64,000 bases of DNA from Maratus speciosus (GCA_963932465.1 OZ010788.1:674024484-674088483); one strand, 5' to 3'; positions 44,456-57,180 are shown, counted from the first letter of the stretch. Numbers and translations: made by a program. Notes: generated by a model from the sequence alone, not told the origin.

Positions 44456-47091
44456 CAGTTGAACCTCGTTAACACGAACACGCTTAACGCGAACTACTTT
44501 TAACACGAACTGTTTTCAGTTGTCCCGTCAAATTGCATAGGGATTTACTGTTATTTTATTCCTTTTAACACGAACACGCTTAACGCGAAATACTGTTTAT
44601 CACGAACTGAAAATGATCGGCCGTTGAAATATTTCCTACTGATAGTACGAACGAATCAAGATTTCCCAACCTTTCGGTGCAATTGTACTGAGTTCTTTTT
44701 TTTTTTTTTTTTTCAAACTCCAAATTTTTGAAAAGATGTTCGTCTGGGCAGGGGGAAGGAGGTGTCTTTTGTTTTGATAACAGAAAATCAGCTATTGTAA
44801 AATTGGCAGGTCCAGGTTGTGTTGTCTCTTTCTGCCCTCTCAAAAGGTAAAATGCTATTGTAAGGATTACACTGAGGGGTGAAAATAACTTTGTGAAATG
44901 CTGGGTAGGAAATTCCACTGGTCAGAAAATCTGCTCATCCTTTTTCGCGCTTTAAAGCGTGTCTACTTTGACGGTAATCGCTTTCTTGACAACTTTAGGA
45001 TTTCATTTTCGCAATGAAATAAACGAAAATATAGAAGTGAAAGTGAAAGAGTATTGAATTCGGGGAGGGGTTAGCTTCAAGAAAAGGTTGCCAATCTTTC
45101 GCATACTCTAGTGTTAAATCTAGTGATCTGTGGTTTGCACGCACGTTTTCTTCTAAGTTCCATAAATTTGTTCAAGTAAAAAAAAAATGGATAAAAAAGT
45201 GCAGAAATCGTTGAGTTTAGAAAAGAAGATGGAAATTTTAAACAACGTAGACGATGGTAGATTGAAAAAATCCGAAATTGCTCGAAAATTTGGAATTGCA
45301 AAAAGCACATTATCGACCATTTTAAAAAATCGGCAAAAAATTGAATGTGCTTCTGTTGTTAACGAATTCGGACCTTCCCGTAAACGAATGAGGAATGCTA
45401 AGAGTGAAGAGGTGGAAATAGCACTTATGAGGTGGATAAGAGAAATAAGAGCACAAAACGTTCCTCTCACCGGAGCAATTTTGCAAGAAAAGGCTCGCTT
45501 TTTTGCTGATGCTCTTAATGTGAGCGATTTTCAGTGCTCGTCTGGATGGTTACAAAGATTTAAAGACAGACATGGAATAGTTTGCAAAAAAGTTTGTGGC
45601 GAAGAAGGCAGTGTAAGCGTCGAAACCGTAGATGATTTTCTGAGAAACAAATTGCCTACGATTTTGAAAAACTATGCATTACGTGACATATATAATGCTG
45701 ATGAGACTGCGATTTACTGGAAAGCACTTCCTACCCGCACCTTATGCTTAAAAGATCAGAAATGTTCTGGTGGAAAGTACAGCAAGGAGAGGTTGACGGT
45801 TTTGGTAGCATGTAATATGGATGGAAGTGAAAAGCTACCTTTGTTAGTCATAGGAAAATCATCACATCCAAGGTGCTTCAAATCATTAAAAACATTACCG
45901 GTGAAATATGAGTTTACAAAAAAGGCCTGGATGACTTCAGACATTTTCACCAAATGGGTAAAAGAATTGGACCGAAAGTTTCAGCAACAAGATCGGAAAA
46001 TATGTCTTCTTTTGGATAATTGTAGCGCACACTCCCCAATTTATGGATTAAAATCTATTCAACTTGAATTCCTCCCTCCAGGTACTACATCTAAGTTACA
46101 ACCTTGTGATCAAGGGATCATACGTAGCATGAAAGCCTTTTATCGTAGAGAATTGATTCGCAACACAATTCACTGTTTTGACGAAAAGAAAGAATTCAAA
46201 ATTAATTTGTTAGAGGCCTTGGTGTTGCTTCGAACAGCATGGCGAGAAGTAACATCTAAAACAATCATAAACTGTTTTAAAAAAGCGGGATTTTGTATAG
46301 ATGATATTGCAGAAGATGTGGCAGAAGATACAAAAGATGAAGTAGAATCTGACTTGATCAACGCGGCACGAGATTGGGGAATACTTCCCGATAGCATAAC
46401 ATTTAATGCATATGTCTCAATGGATGACGATGTTATGACATGTGACGTCACAACAGATGACGAAATCATTCACAGCGTGAATGAAATGATGAATCGCTTA
46501 TCAGATAATAATAATCATTATTTTTCTGATACAGACGAAGATATAGAAGACAATGACACTTCCGTGGAAACTCCAGTTAGCCTCATGGAAGCTTTCACTG
46601 CATTACAAACAGTGCGTCGTTTTGTTATGCAAGAAGCTGATTCTGGAACTACTTTAGAAACTGTAGAAAGACTCGGTGACTTTTGGCGAAAATCTTCTAA
46701 CAAAAAACGCAAACAGTCCACTATTACAGACTTTTTTAAACGTACTCCAGCACTGTAAATGTAACCCGGCGTATACAAATACTATTTATTAAAATATATT
46801 GTTTAAAAAATTGATTGTTTTTTTTAAGTCGAGCTTTAGTGGTTCTCATTGGATATAGCGTAAATACCGACCAGTTTCCATTGAAAAGACTATATTCTTG
46901 ATGGATAGATCTTAGGAAACAAACCGAACACCAGCAACACAGCAGATTTTGAAGGTACGTATGCTTATATGCTTATATTTATTCATGTTCCATGTAATTA
47001 TAATATTTTTAATATATGGATAACGCGAACTACTTTTAACACGAACAAAAAAAGTTTCCCCTTGGGTGTTCGCGTTAACGAGGTTCGACTG
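44456..47091 (+). mobile_element. complete Tigger/pogo transposon, 2.64 kb
   Basis: Inverted ends CAGTTGAACCTCGTTAAC and GTTAACGAGGTTCGACTG (one mismatch) with TA on each side (44454-44455, 47092-47093). Subterminal AACACGAAC/AACGCGAAC motifs recur several times at both ends and are likely transposase binding sites. It carries one intact transposase gene and is nested in the hAT-like element. A solo related end is at 10012-10077. Confidence 0.9.
45187..46758 (+). CDS. Tigger/pogo-family transposase, CENP-B-like, DDD
   Basis: A single uninterrupted 523-codon frame, the usual length for Tigger/TIGD/CENP-B-type transposases. Residues 5-55 form a Psq-type helix-turn-helix (KSEIARKFGIAKSTLSTIL). 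Residues 70-135 form the CENP-B-type DNA-binding domain (SGWLQRFKDRHGI). The DDE_1 catalytic core follows: D172 in NADET, D277 in LLLDNCSAH and D308 in LQPCDQG, giving a complete DD30D triad. A poorly conserved acidic C-terminal region follows (DTDEDIEDND near residue 455). It would bind the terminal repeats and catalyse cut-and-paste transposition into TA. The start at 45187 was chosen because it is the first ATG of the frame and immediately precedes the HTH; it follows an A-run. No introns or stops are seen. Without expression data it could be an active, recently inserted copy or a host-retained gene; the intact terminal repeats favour the former. Confidence 0.95.
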   Translation: MDKKVQKSLSLEKKMEILNNVDDGRLKKSEIARKFGIAKSTLSTILKNRQKIECASVVNEFGPSRKRMRNAKSEEVEIALMRWIREIRAQNVPLTGAILQEKARFFADALNVSDFQCSSGWLQRFKDRHGIVCKKVCGEEGSVSVETVDDFLRNKLPTILKNYALRDIYNADETAIYWKALPTRTLCLKDQKCSGGKYSKERLTVLVACNMDGSEKLPLLVIGKSSHPRCFKSLKTLPVKYEFTKKAWMTSDIFTKWVKELDRKFQQQDRKICLLLDNCSAHSPIYGLKSIQLEFLPPGTTSKLQPCDQGIIRSMKAFYRRELIRNTIHCFDEKKEFKINLLEALVLLRTAWREVTSKTIINCFKKAGFCIDDIAEDVAEDTKDEVESDLINAARDWGILPDSITFNAYVSMDDDVMTCDVTTDDEIIHSVNEMMNRLSDNNNHYFSDTDEDIEDNDTSVETPVSLMEAFTALQTVRRFVMQEADSGTTLETVERLGDFWRKSSNKKRKQSTITDFFKRTPAL

Positions 47092-47720
47092 TAGCTTTTG
47101 ATATCATTTTTAAATGAAACGGTTTTAATTTGAATAAAAACTTAAAAACAACGCTTTTTATAAACTCAACTGTTTAATTTTTTTACAATACTCATGAATT
47201 AAGCTTTAAAACAATTATTTAAAGCTCTTTTTTTGTTTATTCATAAGTCAAAATACCTGTAAAAACCTTCAAATTATGTTCATGTTAGATTTTAATACTT
47301 TTTTGACATTTTAAACATTTAGAAAATTTTTGATTTAAATCAATGATTTAAAAAAAAATCGGTTGATTTAAATCATGATTTAATCGCTGATTTAAATCAA
47401 CTGATTAAAATCGTTGACACCCTATTACAAAATCACTTCGAAATGTAGTCCTATATGCATTGCTTGCTTTATAATTTGCAGTCACGTCTTGAGTTAGTCA
47501 TGACTGATAATTATAAACGGTGAAGTTCATAGCAATAAATAAAGAGCGTCTCATTTGAGCCGATAGAACTCAAATCAATGAATCATGTTGAAAATTTCCT
47601 ATTTTTGCAATAGAGATAGTTTCGGCCGAATTTCGGTCTGGCCGCATTTCTGGCAGCATTTTCCCGAAACTCAGATTTTGGGCCGAAAACGAAAACGAAG
47701 GTTGATCTCTATTTATAATA

Positions 47721-48438
47721 CCGTATATACTTGTGTATAAGTCCACCCCCCAATTCTTAAGCAAAGTTTTGAAAAAGAAAAATAGAATTTTCATGTATAA
47801 GTCGAACCTCATTTCTGGTAGTATGTTGAAATATGATTTGTAATCGATAATAAAAAAATTAATAAATTTTCATTAAATTAGTAAACATTTTTTACGTTTC
47901 TAATCAGACTTTTTTTTTTTTCTGTTCAACGTTTTAAAACTGTATAATTATGTAAAACCGAAGAAGCTTAAACTATTTTGAAACCTGTTCACATCAATTC
48001 AATGGTAAAAAAGAATTTTTTTTTTTCAAATATCTATTCAAGTCTTATTTACAAGGGTAAACAACTTCATAGACTGCTCTTTGCATTGTCGACTTTTAAG
48101 AGAGTTATCTAGAAGCATTCTCAAGTTAAATCCTCTTTGAAAAAGGGATTAAAATGTTAAAAGGAATGCCTCTGTATTGAGGAAAATTCTGTCACAAGAG
48201 AAAATGCATGCAGAACAATTACAGGGTCATTATTGTTGAGCTTTATTTGTCAATCACAGGGAAATGACCACTGTCCACTTTTATCTCTCATGTGATTACT
48301 TAAAAGACTTGGTCATTCGCCGATTATCTGCGATTTTTTTTTTTTTACTTTCTCATGTATAAGTCGACCCCCCCCCCCCCCCCTTTTCAACTCCAAATTT
48401 TGTCTAAAATTCTTCGACTTATATACGAGTATATAAGG
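47721..48438. mobile_element. TIR element, CCGTATATAC ends, 718 bp
   Basis: Starts CCGTATATACTTGTGTATAA after TA; ends TATACGAGTATATAAGG before TA. ATGTATAAGTCGACCCCC-type subterminal repeats are present on both sides. Degraded relative at 15737. Non-coding, superfamily unassigned. Confidence 0.7.
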
Positions 48439-48689
48439 TATTTATTGAATCGACGAGTGACGTACGACTCTGGTTTCGAAAAAAGAACTCGAACTCATTT
48501 CAATTCTGTGTGCTATATAGAGTTGCAAAGGGCGGAAAAAACAGAGTTTATTCCCAGGAATAAACCGGGTTTTTTGGGAGGGAAATTTGAATATTCCTGA
48601 GAGTTTTCAGTAAATTTTAGGCATGGAAATGTATTATTTTTAATTATTTTTAATGATTTCAATTTTTGTCAATACAAAAAAAAAAAAAT

Positions 48690-48693
<4 letters not shown>

Positions 48694-48721
<28 letters not shown>

Positions 48722-49084
48722 GGAGGAAAATTCACACAGGGGTTGCAACAGGAACTACTACTGTTTAACTCGTTAAAATGTTTAATTGAAACTTTTAAAC
48801 TTCTAGATTACATGATACTAAACTACTAACATTTATCTGACATACAAAAAACAGCACGACATTTAACGTTTAATTGAATGATATCTCTAGCACGGGTCTA
48901 CAGCGATCCCGTCTAAAAAAAGTAAAAGCGGGCAGCGCCCAATTTAAAATCAGCTAGGAGAGAGCACTGCTCTCCTCCAACGCAGAAACTCCAGCGTTCG
49001 GCCTTCCGTTTTCGTTAGCTCATCAACTTCTCGTGAGAAATGGACTACGCCTTCTTCCGACATTTGGTCTGGGCTATTGTTCGC

Positions 49085-49116
<32 letters not shown>
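48694..49116 (-). other. coding-like insert between two (TA)n tracts
   Basis: (TA)n/(GT)n at 48694-48722 and (TA)n at 49088-49116 bracket about 370 bp. On the minus strand a 46-codon stretch within it reads protein-like (SEEGVVHFSREVDELTKTEG, then LEFLRWRRAVLSPS) and ends at 48950, overlapping the hairpin GGAGAGCACTGCTCTCC. GC content is higher than the flanks. No family was recognised. It could be a SINE-like unit or a gene fragment. Confidence 0.3.
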
Positions 49117-49119
<3 letters not shown>

Positions 49120-51579
49120 GAAATGCAAATAAAACCAATAAAATAACTATAGAGAAATAACACAGTTTACATGAAAACTAATGAAATATATAGTTAAAAT
49201 GCAGCAATATTAAGTAAGAATAATTAAAATATCATAAGCAATTTAATATTTTAATAGTTGATAAATAGAAAGTGAGAGAGCTAGATGACAGATTCATCTT
49301 TCCTGATATGAAAATAAACATTACCCCTGTTCGTTCACCAAATTATCCAGTGTAAACTAAAAAGAAAATGAATAAAGCTGAGAGAAATCAATGGGAAAAT
49401 ACAATGTAACTTACAAGAAAACTAATATAGGGTATACCCGAATAGTAGACATGCCAACTAAAAGAAATTAAGTCATTTTAATTTTTAAAGAAGCATTCCA
49501 GTCATCCGCAATTTTCAACTGCCATTAATGTAAAGCTAATCAGTTTTAAGAAATTATAAATGCTTAGAGCTCAAGATCATGTTTTGTGAATTAATAATGA
49601 AAAATCTGTCTTAAACTTTTCTGAACGGTAACTGAAATTTCTTAAAAATAAAAATTTCAAATTGAAAAAAATGGCTGTTTTTGTTTACTTTCAAAACTCC
49701 TTCAAAATTTCCAATGTTCCCGTGTTTATTCCCGTCCCGCAAAATCTGTGGTTTTTTTGCAAAAAAATATGTATAAGCTAAGCAATCATCATATTTTAGA
49801 ATATTAGGAAAATAATATTTCTTATTTTATTTAGTCATACAAAAGCACATATTAAAAAAATTGTGGATATGTAAGATTATTTTACAACTATAAAAATCAA
49901 ATACACTTCAGATATTTGTTTTTTTATTAAAAAAATTACCTTAAAAAACAAAAAGATCATGGCGTCTTAGACACCGAAAGTTAGTGGCCACAGCAAAAAG
50001 TATAGTCGTCACTTTCTATATTTCGATAAGTACAAAAACTATTTTTTTTTTTAAATATATATCAAAATCGGTGTTTTGAAAAGATTTTCGACTGAGAAGA
50101 AGTGGAAAAAAAGGTCGTCATGAGACAAAAATCGCACATAACCCAAGGTGTAATTGCGATACATTTATCGAAAATAAAAAAAAACGGCATTAGATTCCAA
50201 ATTACAATCTGCTAATTTCATATTTTTATGTTTAAGAATGAGTTTGTGAATGGTAGAAAATTTGTCTTTGTTAAGTGCATTTTTTAAGGGTAAAGGGGGG
50301 GGGGGCTCAGATTAAGTATAATCTGCTTTTAAGTACTGTTGTACAGAGTTTGCCTTCACCTTAAAGGTTTAAAAAAAAAAAAAAAAAGGAATTTAGATCT
50401 TGTTAGGTGCAGACCACAGTGCAAACTTTTTTAAGAGCTCAATTGTTCATTTAATCGTGTATTATTTTTTTCACGTAGAAAAAAAAAAAACATTTTTTAG
50501 TCTTAGTTGGGGGTCCTTATAAAAGTGTGGCCCAGCTGTATGACACCTGCCACATCCCCTTTGCGGGGTCCCTTTTTTCTTGTATTACAGAATATGTAAA
50601 AATATACGCATTACAGTATGCGTTTAAGTAAAAGTGCGAATTAAATTTTAAAAAAAAAAGTTTATGTATTAGATACCCGTAAGAATTGTTAAAACAATTT
50701 GCAATTTGCAAAGTTTTGCAATTCTAAGATTTGGATAACCTTTTTCAAAAAAGCAATGAGCACATTAATTTCAATTTTCCCATACCTCTTGAAAATGCAT
50801 CATAAAATAATAATAAGCATGTAACACATATTCAAAATAAAAATAAAATAAAATATACATTGTTGTGAATTTTCAAAAGCATTGAAATATTTTTATGATT
50901 TTTCTTCGGAATTTTTATGCTGTTCTAAAAGACTTTATGTATAAAGAAACAATTAAACTTAATAAGCATAAAAAATTTCAGTCGGGAAAAGAAAAAATAA
51001 ATGAAAATTTTCAAAATCCATACGATACAATACACTTTTCACATATTCAAGATTAAAAAAATGACGTAATATTAGCAGCAATAGTGAAAAGCAAGTTATG
51101 GGACATTGACTCATTGTTGATTTAAAGTGCATTATCGCATATGAGCAGCTACTTTCAAATTTTCATTTAAGGATGTTCTCAAATCCAAATGGGCTACTTT
51201 CTGATACATTTCTGAATTCAGTTTGTTCACAAGCGCATGAAATTACCAGTTGCTTTAGTCAGAAACTATGCAATCAAACGATTTTTTCATTTTTCGATAA
51301 AGGCAGAATGAAAACGCTATTAAATTTGGTGTTTTAAACCTAAATATAAATTTTTTTTATATGTACTTTCATATTGAAGTATTAATCAAATTGAGTACTA
51401 TCAATAAATAAATAAAAAAAAAAGTCGTATTTAGATATGAAATATTGCTCAAAATTGACACTATTGTTTATTAATTTGAAAATTTATATTAATGACTCGC
51501 AACAGTAGTAATAATTTCATCCAGTTATATTTCACACTGTAAATTTTAATTTAGAATTCAAATATTAAAAATTAGAATA
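49117..51579. other. AT-rich DNA, no gene seen
   Basis: Contains a G-run (about 50297-50307) and several A-runs. 51171-51300 is related in inverted orientation to 54830-54960 within the following element, so an old repeat extends here. No open frame shows coding character. Confidence 0.4.
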
Positions 51580-54500
51580 GAGTCGGCCCCACTTAATCGG
51601 GTAACGGATAATTGCATAACCCGCTTATATGCATAGAATGCTGTGGAACAGAAAAGCTCCAAATAAAGTTAATGTTAAATATATTCATTTTATCTCTTAA
51701 CAATACCCGGTGAATTGCATAAATATCTCCAATCTAGTAATCAAGATTTTATGAATTCCTGCTATAGTGATGAATGGGAAGAAAGGAAGAACTTTTTTTC
51801 TTCTCTGTAACAATGATTTGTTATATTTACAATTGAAGAACAGAAATCGTTGTGAAAGAAGACTTTATTATCTTAATTCTAGGAAATGCATGAGGGTGTT
51901 GGACAATAGTGTTTTTTTTTTTTCTCCCCTTAAAGCTTATCGTACATACTTTAAAACTCAAGATGCTTAGGGTACTTTTTGGAAAATCCTGGAATCGGGG
52001 GGAAAATATAATCGGGACTGTCAAGAGAATAAAAGAACATTATTCAGCGCCGGAAGTGAGGCAATGCAGTGTCCGAAATATGAAAAAACAAATTTCCTTA
52101 AGGCTGTTCTCAACTGCTCTGCTCAGCAAACGCAAAACGTTTTGACATATTTACAAATTCATTTTTTAACGGAAAGATGTAAAATTGGAAAGCCTGACGA
52201 TAGAAGCGATTTGGAATCGAAGTATGTTTTCCATTTTTTTATCCATAAATTACCTATTGAGTTATAAGCGATTTTGATCACGTGACACGGCATTTTTCTC
52301 CCCTTACTGACTGGATTTTTTTCTTTCGTTCGGAAAGCGAAATTCTAAAATGGAGGGCCAAAATCACAGTCAGGTGAAATCAAGGAGGTTGAACTAAGAT
52401 CCTGATTATATGATTATGAGATCCTAAGATCTTGATTTAAGCTCCTTGGGTGAAATACAGCCACCCCATTGGTTATGTGGTCGCGTGGTTATAAGAGAGA
52501 TAAGGGTGAGGATCACCAACTTGTTTCTCGATTTGAATTTTGAAAGGGGTGAGGAGAAAAGTAATTTTGAAGCGATTGTTACCTTATTTACATTTATGCA
52601 TTATTTACCTTATTATTTACCTTATTATTTTGTTCGCTTTTTTTTTATAATAAACAATCGAAATTAACCCAATTAAGATATTTCGATAACATTTTATACA
52701 ACGAGAATGAATAGTTTAGATTACAAGTTGTAACAATTTTTAAATCATATGACATGATAAATATTCTTTAATAAAAATTTAGTTTTCATTGAAAAATACT
52801 TGTAATATCATTTAAAAATTGCCTATAAATTCTGTATGGCAAAAATCTCAAAAAAAATTCTCCTCTACCCCCCTCCTTCCCCCGCACACACACACACACA
52901 TACACAATTTTAAGCTATAAAATCACAAAAAAAATAATATTATTCTAGAAAAAGTCAACAACTAAAAAAAAAAAAGACCTTTTTCTAGACTCTAAATCGG
53001 AAACTTTAAATTAACAAAATTATATAAAAAATATTACACAAAAATTTAAAACATACAGAATTTAATGTTTTAGCATTAAATGAAAAAAAAAATTAAAAAT
53101 AAATCCAAATTTTTTTTTTAAGTCGCTCCAGGTTCTCTGCTCATAAAACAAATATAAAAGTAAAAAAGTTTTTCTGTTTTTAACCCTTTATGCCCGACGG
53201 TACATTAAAGCGCCATTAAAATAACTTGTTATAAAACTAATTTAATACATCGATAGTTATACTGTTTAGAATGATTTATACATATTTTACTTTATCTTGT
53301 TCCAAAAAACATTATTGGTTGCACAAAAAAAAAAAATCTTATGCCTTTGCATCTTTTTCAGCTTTCTTGACGTTGACAGATTAGAGGGAGGGGGGGAGAG
53401 GAGAAAGTTTCTGTTTGGAAATATTTCTATTGTAAGAAATTATATTTGTATATTTTGTAATTCTACAAAATACTAAAAAACAAGATTTTAAATAAAAGAT
53501 TTGAGGGGAGTTGCAAATATTTCACAAAATCCCTATAAATTCAATTTAATTAATTTTGGCAAAAGCCTTCTAAAATTTATTAAAATGATTGTGTAAATCT
53601 TCTAATGTAGTTTCAAAAAATCACAAAATATACTTTAGAAGATGAAATTTTCATAAATTCATAATTTGGGCCATAAAAGATAAACATTCTTTTATAGACA
53701 TTCAATTTTTATCTTAAAAATCAAGCCTAGTTTCATGACTTGCTATTCAAGTCCGCTACAATGTGTTAATTTGGCGTGACTCCGATTATGGAAATTTCCT
53801 TCGTTTAATTTACGATTAGAAAAGCATGAACTTGTGCATTTATTTTAAAAATTACAATTTTCTCTGTTTTTTTTATTTTTTTTATTTATTATTATTTAAT
53901 GTATGTAAAAGGAAAAAAAGACGCATAGTTTAAACAACCTTTCAAGATTTCTAAATTGTTTTTTGAAATATAAAATCATTAATTAATTAATGATAAAAGT
54001 GCATTTAAAAATATGTATTACACTCTTTATATTTTATTTTTTACATTTTAATATTTAAAATATTTCATTGTTGCAGTTTCACAGCTAATTGGCATATTTT
54101 AGCGTACATGATTTGGCACATAAATAATCTAATTCTTCTTGTAACTCTTATACAATTATATTCATAAACAATATTTAGCAATTTATCACTTGGACCCTCC
54201 TTAGGGAAACATATTATTAATTTATAATTAAATTCTCAAAATATTAAAATGTTGTATTGTCATCGAAAACCTGTTTATTTAATGATTAAAATTGGTTTAA
54301 AAACTGACATTTTTTAAAAATTATTTTCTATTAGGCAAAATTTTTTTAAAGTTTTTAGTATTCTAAGTTAGTTATTAAATTTTTCTATAGAAAAGTGCGA
54401 ATATTTGTTTTGTTTTGGGTTTTAAAAGTAACATAAAGGAAAAAAGTGCAAGTTTCATTTTTAATTTTCATTAACTAAAAAAGTACTCGCCATATTATTT

Positions 54501-55389
54501 AAAATTTTTTACAGCTTAAAATCGAAATCTTTCATTCACATTTTATAAAAAGTCATCAAAATATCTTGAGTTAATTTCGATGGCTTATTTTAAATGAAAT
54601 AGAAAAAATTCGCTTCAATGCACGATTTTTTGTCGGAAAAGGGAGTATTCGACGTTTCTCCTAGCGCTAGAGATTGCTCTCTGAAAAGGTCGCGACTCAA
54701 TGACCAATGAGGTGCTCAGATTTCACCTGACTGTGATTTTGGCCCTCCATTTTAGAATTTCGCGTTCGGAAATTCAGTTCAAAATGCCAACTTTGACAGT
54801 ATTTTCTGAAAGATCTATTGCGTTTACAAGAAAACGGAAAAAACAATTCCATCTCATAGTTTCTGAATAACAATACCTTCTAGTTTCATGCGTTTTCGAA
54901 CAAAAATGAATTAAAACTTATGTCAGAAAATTGACCCTTTGGATTTGAGAACAGCCTTAAAGGATTTTTTGAGTAGGCAACAACAACAAAAAGACATAAA
55001 TTGGCAAATAATTGAAAAATAAAATTAATTTATGCAGATTTTTTTTTTTCAAAAGTATGATTTAAAATCAAAAATTTGTTATTTTACTTTCATTTTAATT
55101 TTCACACAAATTATAATGAAAAATTAAAACACGTAACGTAAATAGTGTGATAATACATTATACTTTATTATGTACATTGTTATATATAGGATTATAATAA
55201 ATGATTTATAAAAATTATTAATACAATAGTTTGTAAATTAGTAGGTTAATAATTATTGTCCATTAATATTTATCATATCTGTGGTATATAATCAAATGAT
55301 GACGTATACTGATAACATTAATTGCTATCCTCGCTTAAATGCATACAATTCAGTGGAACCAACTATATGCAATTAAGCGAGGCCGACTG
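51580..55389. mobile_element. Tigger-type 3.8-kb element, decayed
   Basis: AGTCGGCCCCACTTAATCGG at the left and AATTAAGCGAGGCCGACTG at the right are inverted, with TA outside (51578-51579 and 55390-55391). Internal TATGCATAGAATGC and AAATGCATACAATTC phrases match as subterminal repeats. Inside, 52320-52382 (AGTCAGGTGAAATC) is inverted at 54718-54780. A piggyBac MITE is nested. No transposase is recognisable. Confidence 0.55.
53184..53680 (+). mobile_element. piggyBac-type MITE (PB), unsplit copy
   Basis: TTAA at 53180-53183 then CCCTTTATGCCCGACGG. It runs about 497 bp to AATTTGGGCCATAAAAGA; the right TTAA is mutated (GATAAA). This copy shows the empty site for the Tigger MITE found in the 40-kb copy. 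Confidence 0.75.
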
Positions 55390-55576
55390 TATTTAATGTA
55401 TGCTTTCATGTTGAAATATTAATTAAATTATAAACTATAGTTTGAAGTAAATAAATTAAGGAGGCGCGAACAAATCGTTAAATGTTTAGTGCAAAAGCAT
55501 ATATAAACTGGACTAAGAAAAAAAAACAAACATTAGTGTACATTTTTTTCACAGGCGCTCATTATATGTTGCTTAA

Positions 55577-55672
55577 GAGGCTACTTCAGTCAAGTGAAAA
55601 GACCCGTTCGCTAATGCTAATCCTATGGAAGAAATTTATAACGATATCTCAGTTGCATTTCAATATTTTTAG

Positions 55673-55715
<43 letters not shown>

Positions 55716-55909
55716 ATTGGATAGCTGAGATTGATCTGTACAAAGGCCGTTTTTTACTTTTTCGATTTCGATTGCAGATTTTTTTTATGAGAATGCTTTC
55801 AGTTTCGAAACCGGTTCCGAAAATGAAAGTGTCCTCATTAAAAATATCTGTAAACAAAATCGTAAAAGTAAAAAACGGCCTTTGTACAGATACACCTCAG
55901 ATGTCCAAT

Positions 55910-55952
<43 letters not shown>

Positions 55953-56048
55953 TTAAAAATATTGAAATGCAACCGGGATATCGTTATAAATTTCTTCCAT
56001 TGGATTAGCATTAGCGAACGTGTCTTTTCACTTGACTGAAGTAGCCTC
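55577..56048. mobile_element. foldback element with long inverted arms, copy 2
   Basis: GAGGCTACTTCAGTCAAGTG and CACTTGACTGAAGTAGCCTC are perfect complements; arms of about 100 bp. T33-like and A30-like runs enclose the inner palindrome (GTACAAAGGCCG and complement, with GAAACCGGTTCC near the centre). Sister copy at 28868-29297. Both insertions follow a GCTT(C)AA context. Confidence 0.75.
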
Positions 56049-56759
56049 GCCACATTTATTATTACTACCCCTAGCGCTCTGGAGAAATAGTTACACGAAA
56101 TCTCAGTGTTTTAAATAGGCGTAACTTCTTTGGGGGAAAGCGTAACGTAATGCTACCAGTCCCTCCTCTTTTTCTTGGGATTTTTTTTTTTCAGCACCCC
56201 CGCAATTGTAAGTGGGCAGCGTCCACCGCAGTTATTTTCTTCAAAGAGTTTTTTCTTTGTTCATTCGTTCACCTGCTTATTTAAGCTTAAGAGTGTTGTT
56301 ACTTCCTTTGGTTTTAGTTATAGCCAGCGTTGCAGATTTTTTTCTTTTTAATTAAAATTGTTTTTCTCCCTGATCTTTTGCCAGTAAGTACCTATATGAA
56401 ATATACTTTCTTTTAACAGTTGTTGTATCAGAATTGTTTTATCCAGTTGTAATAGGAAAAAAATAGTAAAAAGATTAAAAATCGGTTATTTTTAAGGGGA
56501 TATTTTTACGCCAAAATTGGTCAAAATGTCGATAAAAAAAATAATAAATAAATAAATAAAGTTTGTTTAATTGTGAATATTTTGACACCTCATTTTTATC
56601 CATACGGCCATTATATTGCGATATAGTGTAAATTTTGTTAATACATCCAGCGCGATGACCCATAAAACTTATTTTTAAATGGCTTTTACGTTTTCGTCAC
56701 TTTCCTGTTTTAAAAATGCTAAGGCTTTTTTAGGTGCGTTCGTAATTATATAAATACGT
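56049..56759. other. no gene seen
   Basis: AT-rich with a few GC-richer phrases (GTGGGCAGCGTCCACCGCAG at about 56213). The minus frame 56475-56663 has no supporting features. Confidence 0.4.
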
Positions 56760-57180
56760 AGCATCTATAGTCGTCGTTCAATCCGTCCGTCCGTCCGTCT
56801 GTCTGTCTGTTTGCATATAACAGAGCAAAAACTACCCAACCGAATGGTCTGAAATTTTAAATATATAATGGTGGCATAATTTTGTCGAGTCATTTCAAAT
56901 TTTATGAAAATCGGATGTATAGTTTAATGACAGGGACAGTCAAAAGTTTTCTGTTACATTACGGCCAATGGGAAAAAATTATTTCAAGTCCATTTTAATG
57001 ATGTTACAGACTTTCGAACAGAATGAAAAGGACAGGCACTTATGAAGCATACTAAAATATACATTCAGTACACTATGCAGTGCAAAAAATATTTATAAAA
57101 CTAGTTATAGTACGAACGCACCTCATTTACCACGTTTGACGAGCAATTTCCAACTTGTTTGTATTTGTTATAGAGGTTTA
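56760..57180 (+). repeat. transposon tail with TCCGTCCG-TCTGTCTG tract
   Basis: CAATCCGTCCGTCCGTCCGTC, continuing with TCTGTCTGTC, then about 200 bp and a block (57036-57180) matching the first 140 bp of the window. The tract type is common in dispersed repeats of arthropods, but the class cannot be assigned from the sequence. Confidence 0.5.

Larger units (their letters stand above)
43699..47424. mobile_element. hAT-like element hosting the Tigger transposon
   Basis: Ends TAGGGTGTAAAAAAAATC and GTTGACACCCTA are inverted, with subterminal ATTTAAATC repeats on both sides (43710-43800 and 47335-47415). Flanks TTACAAAG (43691-43698) and TTACAAAA (47425-47432) agree at 7 of 8. Without the 2.64-kb Tigger it would be about 1.09 kb and non-coding. 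Confidence 0.7.

Noticed and set aside
44580..44918. 112-codon minus frame left of the transposase
   Set aside because: It is a shadow in the Tigger subterminal region, with no domain and no conservation evidence.
55673..56008. 111-codon gene starting with poly-Phe
   Set aside because: It is the translation of a T-run, a palindrome and an A-run in a foldback element.
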